Source of the DNA: Clostridium beijerinckii HUN142
GTDB lineage: Bacteria; Bacillota; Clostridia; Clostridiales; Clostridiaceae
DNA length: 64,000 nucleotides
Direction of reading: 5' to 3'
NCBI RefSeq assembly: GCF_000621745.1
Contig: NZ_JHXK01000010.1
Coordinates: 1-64,000, forward strand
Part shown: piece by piece, positions 10,922 through 18,839 of the stretch
Layout of the letters: each line of letters starts with the position of its first letter
Numbering within the stretch: position 1 is the first letter of the stretch
Notes under the pieces: generated by a model
Told to the model about the DNA's origin: nothing
Seen by the model: only the letters and a program-made list of their open reading frames with translations
Database searches by the model: none
Position numbers and translations under genes: made by a program

Positions 10922-11230
10922 ATGGTAATAATTAGATTATTTTGCGCAGCAGGAATGTCAACAAGTCTTTTAGTAAACAAAATGAAGGAGGCGGCTAAGA
11001 ATAAGGGGGTAGATGTAGATATTGAAGCTTTTCCAGAAAGTCAAATGGATAAAAATATAGAGGGAGTTGATGTTGCATTATTGGGTCCGCAAGTTGGATA
11101 TACATTGAACAAAGCAAAAAAGATATGTGAACCTAAAGGAATACCTGTGGATGTTATACCAATGGTTGACTATGGAATGATGAATGGGCAAAAAGTTTTA
11201 GACTTTGCCTTGAAGCTAGCAGGAAAATAG
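10922..11230 (+). CDS. PTS cellobiose-type IIB component (operon 2)
   Basis: Cytosolic phosphocarrier of the second PTS, 102 residues. It has Cys8 in LFCAAGMSTS and the LLGPQVGYTL motif. AGGAGGAA precedes ATG 10922. It lies 80 bp after IIA and 87 bp before IIC, a tighter arrangement than operon 1. Confidence 0.93.
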   Translation: MVIIRLFCAAGMSTSLLVNKMKEAAKNKGVDVDIEAFPESQMDKNIEGVDVALLGPQVGYTLNKAKKICEPKGIPVDVIPMVDYGMMNGQKVLDFALKLAGK

Positions 11231-11317
11231 TTAAAAAGTTTTTACAATACCATTTTTTATAAATTATTTAATAAACCGTGTTAACTTATATTTACTAATT
11301 TTTAAGGAGGAATTATT

Positions 11318-12646
11318 ATGTCATCATCTGGGACAACTTTAAACGAAAAAGTATTGCCAATAGTTATGAAGTTTGTTGGTTTAAAGGGAGTTGTTGCATT
11401 AAAAGACGGTATTTTATTCACTTTACCATTAACTTTGGTAGGATCGGTATTTTTATTACTAGCGCAATTACCATACCAACCGTTAAATGATTGGCTAAAT
11501 GTTACATTAGGTGCAGGATGGACTGACCCACTGTTTAAAGCAAATGGAGCAACTTTTAACATGATAGCACTTGTTGCAACAATAGGAATAGCATACACTT
11601 ATGCTAAAAATGAAGGTCATGAACCTTTATCAGCAGGAATAATATCATTTGTAGTATTTATATTAACAACTAGCTCTTCAGTAACTACTAAAAGCGGAGA
11701 AACAGTAGGTGATGTCATACCAACAGCATGGTGTGGTGGAAAGGGAATGGTTACTGCAATTATAATAGGATTAATAGTTGGAGCAGTTTACTCATGGTTT
11801 ATGGCAAATAAGATTACAATAAAGATGCCTGATGGAGTACCACAGGGAGTTGTGAATTCGTTTGCAGCATTAATACCAGCAGCAGTTATAGTGCTTGGAG
11901 CAACAATAGTTTATATGATATTTAAATGGGGATTACAAACAACATTTATTGAATGGATATATAAAGTACTTCAAACACCATTACAAGGTATGACAGACTC
12001 ATTAGGTGGAGTTTTAGTAATGGGATTTTTAATTCCATTCTTATGGTGGTTTGGCGTTCATGGAGCAACAATAGTAAGTGGTGTAATGTCAGGAATATTA
12101 CAATCAAATACCTTAGATAATGCAGCTATAGTTACAAGCGGAAAAGAATTATCAATAGCAAATGGAGCTCATATAGTAACACAGCAATTTCTTGATCAAT
12201 TTATGACAGTAACAGGATCAGGTATGACAATAGGTTTAGTAATATGTATGTTATTTTTTGCAAAATCAGCACAATGCAAACAACTAGGAAAACTCGCAAT
12301 AGTACCAGGAATATTTAATATAAATGAACCAATTACATTTGGAACACCAATAGTAATGAATCCATTTATGGCAATTCCATTTATAATTACTCCAATGCTA
12401 TCAGGCACAATACTTTATTTTGCAATATTAACAGGAATAGTTCCACCATTTGGCGGGGTAATGGTTCCTTGGACAACTCCAGCACCAATATCAGGACTTT
12501 TGACAGGTGGAGTTAGAACAGCATTTTTACAGTTATTAGTATTAGTGATGTCATTCTTTGTTTACCTTCCATTCTTTAAGAGACAAGATAGTATAAACCT
12601 AAAAAATGAATTGGCAGCTCAACATGGTGATAATATTCAGGTATAA
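11318..12646 (+). CDS. PTS cellobiose-type IIC permease (operon 2)
   Basis: Integral membrane sugar channel of the second PTS, 442 residues with about ten hydrophobic segments. It carries FGVHGATIVSGV and NINEPITFGTPIVMNP, the family signature. AAGGAGG lies before ATG 11318. It is the end of the operon; a strong hairpin follows at 12711. The residues flanking the signature differ from the first IIC (for example GGMTV against GATIV), which could change sugar preference, but that is inference. Confidence 0.93.
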   Translation: MSSSGTTLNEKVLPIVMKFVGLKGVVALKDGILFTLPLTLVGSVFLLLAQLPYQPLNDWLNVTLGAGWTDPLFKANGATFNMIALVATIGIAYTYAKNEGHEPLSAGIISFVVFILTTSSSVTTKSGETVGDVIPTAWCGGKGMVTAIIIGLIVGAVYSWFMANKITIKMPDGVPQGVVNSFAALIPAAVIVLGATIVYMIFKWGLQTTFIEWIYKVLQTPLQGMTDSLGGVLVMGFLIPFLWWFGVHGATIVSGVMSGILQSNTLDNAAIVTSGKELSIANGAHIVTQQFLDQFMTVTGSGMTIGLVICMLFFAKSAQCKQLGKLAIVPGIFNINEPITFGTPIVMNPFMAIPFIITPMLSGTILYFAILTGIVPPFGGVMVPWTTPAPISGLLTGGVRTAFLQLLVLVMSFFVYLPFFKRQDSINLKNELAAQHGDNIQV

Positions 12647-12707
12647 GAATTATTAAATAATATTATTATGACAAGGAAAGATTAAAACTTTAGGTAATTA
12701 GAATTTA

Positions 12708-12750
12708 AGCTTATCATTTGTAAAAAAGTACAAATGATAAGCTTTTTTAG
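12708..12750. terminator. Bidirectional terminator between PTS operon 2 and MBL gene
   Basis: AAGCTTATCATTTG and CAAATGATAAGCTT form a perfect 14-bp stem around a 10-nt loop, followed by TTTT. It lies between converging genes. Confidence 0.85.
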
Positions 12751-12764
12751 AATTTGAGTTAATA

Positions 12765-14603
12765 TTAAGATTTACTATTTGCTGGTTCCACATTCCAATT
12801 ATCTTTAGTAGAATATACTGAAATTCCATCAGCATTACTGCTTGTCTCATATATGTTAACACCACATGTAGTTAAAACATTGTAAGATTCATTAGTAGTG
12901 CTAATAGATTCCTTAGCTCTAGAAATTATTCCGACAGTTGGTTTAACATATCCAATAAACGGATACGATGAAGATGTTGGATTTCCATGATGAGGAACCT
13001 TTAATACATCAACTTCTTTTCCGTCTAAGGCTTTTCTGCTAATAAAGTCATTTTCTGCACCCCATTCAATATCTGCAGCAAATAATTCTTGAAGATCATG
13101 ATAATTCAAATAAACAAGTGCAGAGTTATTGTTTAGCAATGTGTATTCTTGGTAAGGATTAGTTGCTTCAAAGCTTGGATAATTTTTATCAGCATGAACA
13201 AATTGTAAAATATTTTCGCTGTCTATATATGATTTTGGTTCATCTGTGACTAAAGGTACTCCGCTTTTCTTTATAGCATCCATTGTTGCTGTATATACTT
13301 CATAATCATGTTTCATAATTTCTTTTTCGCTGGAACTAGAAGTAGTATCCTTCATACTTGTAAAGTCTTTCATTTCAAAGTATTTTGGAACTAATATTTT
13401 TCCGACATTAAAGTTTTTAAGCAAATCAATCACTCCACCAATGTGATCTGAGTGAGGATGTGTAAGCACTACGTAATCTACAACTCCTTTTCCATTAGAA
13501 GTTTTGCTAGTGTTAGATTCAACAGCTTGTACACTACTACTAGTAGTAGATTTGAAAAAGTCTTTTTTTAGGTTTTGACTATTTAAAAAGTCTATTAATG
13601 TTTTGCTAGTTGTTGTATCACCAGTATCTATTAAAACAGTCTCTCCACTAGGTAATCTTATAAATGCACAGTCAGCATTACCTACATTTAAATGTCGTAC
13701 AAATAAATAATCTTTGTCATTTTTATCTGAACCTTCATAATAACCATTTGAATCAAAGTTCTCCATAATTCCGTTTAAATAAAGCTTTCCAGTGGCAACG
13801 GAACCATCAGATTTTATATAATATTTGTGAGTTCTAGAATTAACCCAAGTATTTAGAACAATTATTCCTTTATCATCGGAATAATATTCTTTATTATTAT
13901 AATAGTAAAAACCTTTTTGAAGTTGTCCTTGATCGTTAAAGAAATACCAATTATCATCTATTAATGTTTTGTGTGTAGCCATATGACCGTATTGATCGAA
14001 GTAATAATTATATCCATTTATTTTTTGCCATCCAGTTTGCATGGCACCGTTCTTATCTGTATAGTAGATATTATTGTCATAAACCCATCCAGTTTGCAGT
14101 ATTCCATCTTTATTGAAGTAATACCAAGTTCCATCGATTTCTTTCCAGCCAATTACTACTGAAAAATCACTATCTAGATAATATTTATCATCATAGCCTT
14201 TATCTTTAGAAGTTATATCAGGATTAACATCTTTCTCCATGAACCATCCAGTTTTCTCTAGAATTTTATTACTAACTATATAGTGCTTTTTAGAATCAAT
14301 AGTTTTCCATCCATATGGAATAGATTCTTCTTGCTTATTCGGTACAGCAGTTCCATTGTTATTATTATCTGTATTTTTTTGAGGATCTTTTTCTGATTCT
14401 TTGTTTGAAATGCTTGTACTGCTATTTTTATTAGTATTTTTTGAAGAATCTTCATTTGTTGAATTATGTAAAGTTGCTTCATTTGTTTTTTGAGAAATTT
14501 CATTTGTTTGCTGTTCAGCATATACTATTGTTTCTGTAAAAATATGAAAAGATAAACAGATTAGAAAGAATAGTATAAAACTTTTAAAATATTTTGTCAT
14601 CAT
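12765..14603 (-). CDS. Secreted cell-wall-binding-repeat protein with ComEC-like metallo-beta-lactamase domain
   Basis: 612 residues. A signal peptide (about 1-29, ending near VYAEQ) and a Ser/Thr/Asn-rich linker (30-90) precede at least seven cell-wall/choline-binding type repeats (about 95-290, with the usual GW, WYYFNKDG and MQTGW words). A metallo-beta-lactamase fold of the ComEC/Rec2 extracellular type follows (about 300-605). Metal-binding residues are in THPHSDH (381-387), with further motifs DTGD near 326 and KVPHHG. Two ATGs stand in tandem at 14603 and 14600 after AAGGAGTG. The enzyme should act outside the cell, held on wall polymer. A nuclease or phosphodiesterase role is possible by analogy to ComEC; the substrate is unknown. 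Nearby licD-family and other repeat proteins fit a phosphocholine-decorated wall. Confidence 0.85.
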   Translation of the reverse strand: MMTKYFKSFILFFLICLSFHIFTETIVYAEQQTNEISQKTNEATLHNSTNEDSSKNTNKNSSTSISNKESEKDPQKNTDNNNNGTAVPNKQEESIPYGWKTIDSKKHYIVSNKILEKTGWFMEKDVNPDITSKDKGYDDKYYLDSDFSVVIGWKEIDGTWYYFNKDGILQTGWVYDNNIYYTDKNGAMQTGWQKINGYNYYFDQYGHMATHKTLIDDNWYFFNDQGQLQKGFYYYNNKEYYSDDKGIIVLNTWVNSRTHKYYIKSDGSVATGKLYLNGIMENFDSNGYYEGSDKNDKDYLFVRHLNVGNADCAFIRLPSGETVLIDTGDTTTSKTLIDFLNSQNLKKDFFKSTTSSSVQAVESNTSKTSNGKGVVDYVVLTHPHSDHIGGVIDLLKNFNVGKILVPKYFEMKDFTSMKDTTSSSSEKEIMKHDYEVYTATMDAIKKSGVPLVTDEPKSYIDSENILQFVHADKNYPSFEATNPYQEYTLLNNNSALVYLNYHDLQELFAADIEWGAENDFISRKALDGKEVDVLKVPHHGNPTSSSYPFIGYVKPTVGIISRAKESISTTNESYNVLTTCGVNIYETSSNADGISVYSTKDNWNVEPANSKS

Positions 14604-14919
14604 TATCTTTTAACACTCCTTAAATTCAATACAAAATATTATAACACATAATCAAGCAAATTTTAAGCCAACTATCGGGACTTACTCCGTATTATGTAAA
14701 ATTAAGAAAAAATTCTTAGAGGCAATAGAAAAATAACAAGTCAATATGTTAGTTTATTTTGCATTATGTTTCGTACGAAGATTAACCTAATAGTTTTCTA
14801 TGTGGATATAGATCCTTAGGTGTATAACACAAAATATACATGGCATTTTAGACTTGTTATTTTCTCTACTATGTATTGAACAAAACAAAATATGAATAGC
14901 ATAATTCTCTTGTTATCTT
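14604..14919. other. Intergenic stretch with long inverted repeat
   Basis: 316 bp with no gene. Arms TAGAAAAATAACAAGTC (14726-14742) and GACTTGTTATTTTCT (14851-14865) are complementary apart from one bulged A and enclose about 108 nt. Inside are a second pair, AACCTAA/TTAGGT, and the palindrome TTCGTACGAA. It could be a small non-autonomous repeat or a structured transcript; no T run marks it as a terminator. Confidence 0.4.
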
Positions 14920-15888
14920 TTAACTTCTTAATAGCATTTTATATAATTTAGGATTGATTTTAAATATAGAAAATAAAATTATCCAGTGAAGTTGTTTTTT
15001 ATTACTTTGAATATAAGATTTATATATTTCTGATACTTTTTGGTTAATTAAGGTTAAATATTCAGTATTATTTTCGATATTATTAGAACATTCAAAATAA
15101 CAATTTATAAGTTTAAATAAGTACCATTTTAATGTTTTTGAATAGATTTCTTCATTACTTATATTTTTAATGAACTTAACTTTTTCATCGTAAACATCTA
15201 TTATATCTAATCTCTTTTTATTAAATTTACTAGTAGTTATACTGTTAGGAGTGATCCTATAATAGTATAAAGGCCTATTAGTATAAGTAATTTTATTAGC
15301 TTTATAATATAATTTATATGTAGTGCCTTCATCCTCATGAATTTTGCCTACAGGATAAGAAATATCTTTAAAGAGTTCTCGTTTATAGAGTTTATTCCAA
15401 GCTACTACTGTTTGTGTATATAAGTCATTATAGAAGTTATTTAGGCTTTCGATATTATTGTAAGAGTTAATGATCTCATTATCTATATGAGGTATTGAGC
15501 CATCGCTATTAGCTGTTTTTAAAAAATCGCAACATGAAATATCAGAATTATTTTCTTTCAATAATTTTAACAAAATTTCATACATACTTTTATCTAACCA
15601 GTCATCGCTATCTACGAAGCCAATATAGTTTCCTTTAGCTATCTCAAGACCAGCATTTCTAGCAGAACTTAGACCATTATTTTTCTTATGTATAACAACT
15701 ATTCTATCATCCTTTTTAGAGAATTCATCACATATCTTTCCGGAATTATCCAATGAACCATCATCAACTAAAATAATTTCAAGATTCTTTTCAGTTTGAT
15801 TTAAAATGCTATCTATACATTGAGGTAAATATTTTTCAACATTATAAACAGGCACAATAACACTAATTAAATCTTTAGTATTTTCCAT
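14920..15888 (-). CDS. Glycosyltransferase family 2
   Basis: Cytosolic or membrane-associated GT-A enzyme transferring a sugar from a nucleotide sugar to a growing surface glycan. Of 322 residues, the N-terminal 110 hold the family core: ISVIVPVYNVEKYL, IILVDDGSLDNSG, LSSARNAGLEIAKG and the DXD-type FVDSDDWLD. ATG 15888 follows GGAGAATAT. It is transcribed alone on the minus strand, divergent from the licD-family gene. The acceptor and donor cannot be told from sequence. It is similar in domain plan to the GT2 at 17802. Confidence 0.9.
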   Translation of the reverse strand: MENTKDLISVIVPVYNVEKYLPQCIDSILNQTEKNLEIILVDDGSLDNSGKICDEFSKKDDRIVVIHKKNNGLSSARNAGLEIAKGNYIGFVDSDDWLDKSMYEILLKLLKENNSDISCCDFLKTANSDGSIPHIDNEIINSYNNIESLNNFYNDLYTQTVVAWNKLYKRELFKDISYPVGKIHEDEGTTYKLYYKANKITYTNRPLYYYRITPNSITTSKFNKKRLDIIDVYDEKVKFIKNISNEEIYSKTLKWYLFKLINCYFECSNNIENNTEYLTLINQKVSEIYKSYIQSNKKQLHWIILFSIFKINPKLYKMLLRS

Positions 15889-16099
15889 AATATATTCTCC
15901 AATCTTTTACTAAGGTTAAAATTTGCTCTATAGATGGTTAAGCTGTAATAAATTATAACATATTAAGACATAATTTAGAATTAACAATCTGTAGTAGCTA
16001 TTATATTAGAAAATTAAAAGTCAATATTTAATATGTATTATTGAGTTTTATGCCTACATTGATATAATAAAAGGTAGATATGTATTAAAGGAGAAAAAG

Positions 16100-16948
16100 A
16101 TGAACAATAATACTAATTATTCAAATTATGAAGATTTAGATTTAAGAGATGCCCAGTTAATAATGGCAAGTATTTTAAAAGATGTAAAGAAAATTTGTGA
16201 TAAACATAATATTAGATATTTTTTAGATGCGGGAACACTTATAGGAGCAGTTAGGCATAAAGGATTTATACCATGGGATGATGATATTGACATTGGAATG
16301 CTTAGAGAGGATTACAATAAATTTTTAAGTGTAGTTAATGATGAATTGCCTGATCATTTGTTTTTGCAGACTCATGAAAATGATCCTAATTATGATATTT
16401 ATCAAGTTCCATGCAAAATAAGATATAATAATACACTTTTTATTGAAGATAAAATTGCAGAAAATGAAAAAATGCATAATGGCTTATTTATAGATATTTT
16501 ACCTTATGATAGTCTTCCTAAAAAAAGATGGATATATAATATTCAAAGAAAAATAAGTAATTTTGTCTTAAGAAGCTTCATAAGAATTAGAGAAAAACCT
16601 GAAAAGCTTACATTGAAAAATAGGATTACATATTTTATTTATAATATTGTATCAAATATTTTTACAACAAAAAGAAGACAGAAATTATTTAATTTCTTAG
16701 TTAAATGGAATGATAAAAATTCAAAATATATGGGATATGGATTGGATACAGTATGGAGTCAGTACATATATAAAAAAGAGGACTTTTTTGATTTGATAAA
16801 AGTTGAATTCGAAGGAGATTATTTTAATGCGCCTAGGAATTATCATGCTGTTTTAACACAATTATATGGTGATTATATGACACTTCCGAAAGAAGAAGAC
16901 AGAGTATGGCATGCCAGAATAATAAAAAAGTTAAAAAATACTAAATAG
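16100..16948 (+). CDS. LicD-family phosphotransferase
   Basis: Member of the LicD nucleotidyl/phosphotransferase family, which adds phosphocholine or related phospho-groups to teichoic acids and other surface glycans. The 282-residue protein has the core at 44-67: AGTLIGAVRHKG followed by WDDDIDIGM, whose Asp residues bind metal. The start ATG 16100 follows AAGGAGAAA. It sits beside glycosyltransferases and within a few kb of three genes for repeat proteins of choline-binding type. I infer that it helps build the ligand those repeats bind. No choline kinase, cytidylyltransferase or transporter is in the window, so the transferred group is unproven. Confidence 0.85.
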   Translation: MNNNTNYSNYEDLDLRDAQLIMASILKDVKKICDKHNIRYFLDAGTLIGAVRHKGFIPWDDDIDIGMLREDYNKFLSVVNDELPDHLFLQTHENDPNYDIYQVPCKIRYNNTLFIEDKIAENEKMHNGLFIDILPYDSLPKKRWIYNIQRKISNFVLRSFIRIREKPEKLTLKNRITYFIYNIVSNIFTTKRRQKLFNFLVKWNDKNSKYMGYGLDTVWSQYIYKKEDFFDLIKVEFEGDYFNAPRNYHAVLTQLYGDYMTLPKEEDRVWHARIIKKLKNTK

Positions 16949-17801
16949 GAATTTTCATTCTACAATGATATATTTTAAAGAAGTACAAGAATGTACAATC
17001 ATTCAAAGTAGTAAAAGTATTTATTTAAATAGGAGTGTTTTTACTTATGGATAAAAAACTTAAGAATTTGATTTATACTTTGCAATAAATATCAAATATC
17101 ATACTAGAAAGCAGAAACATTTTTATAACCTCAAGGGTCATAATATGCAGCAGGCATTGAAAATGAGCTGTTAAAAGTTCTTAACTGTAGGTTGTTTCAC
17201 TAATGCTTGTCACAATGAAATTGGGAGCAAGCATTAGTGGTGTAACCTGCAATTTAGCACTTTCAGCGAAATTTTCATAGTCCTGTGAAATAACAATGTT
17301 TCTCCTTTCGGTGGATTATTGCATAATTCTAAGTTAGATATTGTTTATCTATACGATGAATGAAAATGAAAATTTACTTAAGAAAATGGCTTAATATTGC
17401 ATATGAACATCAATACTAGTATAATTCAAGTAGTGTTGAAAAGTTTAAAGTTATTTGGTGGTATAGTATTTAAATATAGAAGTGATTTTATATTTTCTAA
17501 ATTAATATATAGATATTTAATTTAAAGAGTTGACTTATTACATAAAGATATTTTCATAGTTTTTTTAGATCAAAATATTTATAATTTTGGTAAGTTACAA
17601 TATAAGTCTAAGTTGTATGTTGGATATCTATAATGGATGCAAAAAAATAATAAGCTTATTATATATATTCTTTAAGACAAGAGAGTATATTATATTCACA
17701 AGGTCTATTAGCCCAATATTATAGTAAGTTATGGCATAAAATAGACTAATATGTTTACTTATTATTTTCTGAATATGATTAAATAAAAGGAGCGAATAGT
17801 T
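16949..17801. other. 853-bp intergenic region with one structured element
   Basis: No gene of normal size. At 17047 a 13-codon frame, preceded by AGGAGTG, starts ATGGATAAAAAACTT and stops at 17088; it may be the remnant of a gene start. The main feature is the long hairpin element at 17114-17302. From about 17330 to 17780 the DNA is A/T-rich with no clear signal. Confidence 0.5.
17114..17302 (+). ncRNA. Candidate structured RNA with a long hairpin
   Basis: An about 190-nt element folds by eye as nested stems: GAAACATT/AATGTTTC (17114-17121, 17295-17302), CAGG/CCTG (17151-17154, 17282-17285), GAAAAT/ATTTTC (17159-17164, 17271-17276), CTG/CAG, AAAGT and TGTAGGTT/AACCTGCA, ending in a perfect 12-bp stem CACTAATGCTTG/CAAGCATTAGTG (17198-17209, 17228-17239). 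Mispairs are mostly internal loops and G-U. It is more G/C-rich than its surroundings and far from any start codon, so a standalone RNA is more likely than a leader. Strand is a guess. It could instead be a mobile-element remnant. Confidence 0.5.
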
Positions 17802-18785
17802 TTGGTAAAAGTGTCTATCATTACTCCTGTTTATAATGTAGAAGAATGTATTGAAAGAAGTATTAAATCTGTTATGAATCAAACTTGCAAAGATTTTGAA
17901 CTTTTACTTATAGATGATGGGTCAAAAGATAAAAGTATTGATATAGCAAGAGAGTTACTTGAGAATTCAAGTATAAATTATAAAATCATAACTCAAAAAA
18001 ATTCGGGTGTTAGTGCGGCAAGAAACAGAGGAATAAAAGAAGCTAGTGGAGAATACATAACTTTTTTAGATTCAGATGATTATATTGATCATAAATTTGT
18101 TGAACGCATGTATGAAAAAGCTGAAGAAACTAAATGTGAGATAGTTTTCTGCGATTATAGTGAGGTTGATGCTAAAGGAAATATACTGGTTCAAAATAGA
18201 ACTAACTATTTAAATGATTTCATTAGCGGGAAAGAAGCAGCTCTTATGCAGTTAAAAGATGATATAACAATAGGAATGAGAAGTGCTATATATAAATCTT
18301 CTATTATACAAGACAATAATCTTTTATTTGATAGTAAAAGAAAATATGGAGAAGATATGGTCTTTGTTGTAAAGGCATTGTTATATGCAAAAAAAGTAAT
18401 AAGTGTAAATGAAGTATTGGCTTTTTATGTTATATGGGGAAATTCAGTGACCCAAAATGTATCATTGAAGCATTTGGATTGCTATTATTCATATATTGAT
18501 CTATTAAATGATATAAAAAATGATGAAAGCTTAAATAAAATAAAAAGTTTTTTAGTTGAATTTAAAATACCTTATTCAATATCACATGTTTTTTCAGTAT
18601 TAGGTAAGGATTCAAATTTCCATGAGGAACTTTTTAAGTTTTTAAATAAAGATGATGTAAGAAAATATTTAAAGAATTATAAAATGCAAAAATTGGATAG
18701 AAATAATTTTAGATATTCTATTCAATGTAAGGGAATGCTATCTTGTCCTAAATTATTAATAAAAGTTTTAGATAAAGTAAGATAA
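17802..18785 (+). CDS. Glycosyltransferase family 2
   Basis: GT-A fold sugar transferase of 327 residues. Core motifs lie in the first 110 residues: VSIITPVYNVEECI, LLIDDGSKDKS, VSAARNRGIKEASG and the DXD-type FLDSDDYID. The start is TTG 17802, chosen because AAAGGAGCG lies 9-10 bases upstream and the frame then begins directly with the GT2 strand. It opens a plus-strand run with the dehydratase (18840) and polymerase (20708), so it probably builds the same repeat unit. Donor and acceptor are not known. Confidence 0.9.
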   Translation: MVKVSIITPVYNVEECIERSIKSVMNQTCKDFELLLIDDGSKDKSIDIARELLENSSINYKIITQKNSGVSAARNRGIKEASGEYITFLDSDDYIDHKFVERMYEKAEETKCEIVFCDYSEVDAKGNILVQNRTNYLNDFISGKEAALMQLKDDITIGMRSAIYKSSIIQDNNLLFDSKRKYGEDMVFVVKALLYAKKVISVNEVLAFYVIWGNSVTQNVSLKHLDCYYSYIDLLNDIKNDESLNKIKSFLVEFKIPYSISHVFSVLGKDSNFHEELFKFLNKDDVRKYLKNYKMQKLDRNNFRYSIQCKGMLSCPKLLIKVLDKVR

Positions 18786-18839
18786 TAATTTAAATTAGGA
18801 CATTTTAGTGAAAATCTCTGAAGTAGGAGGGGAAGTATA

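Noticed and set aside
12765..14603. Competence gene comEC
   Set aside because: Only the extracellular MBL domain is similar; the membrane channel part is absent and the protein is a soluble secreted one with wall-binding repeats.
17628..17882. 84-codon minus-strand frame
   Set aside because: A/T-rich, Tyr/Asn/Ile/His-heavy, no ribosome binding site, and overlaps the start of the GT2 gene.
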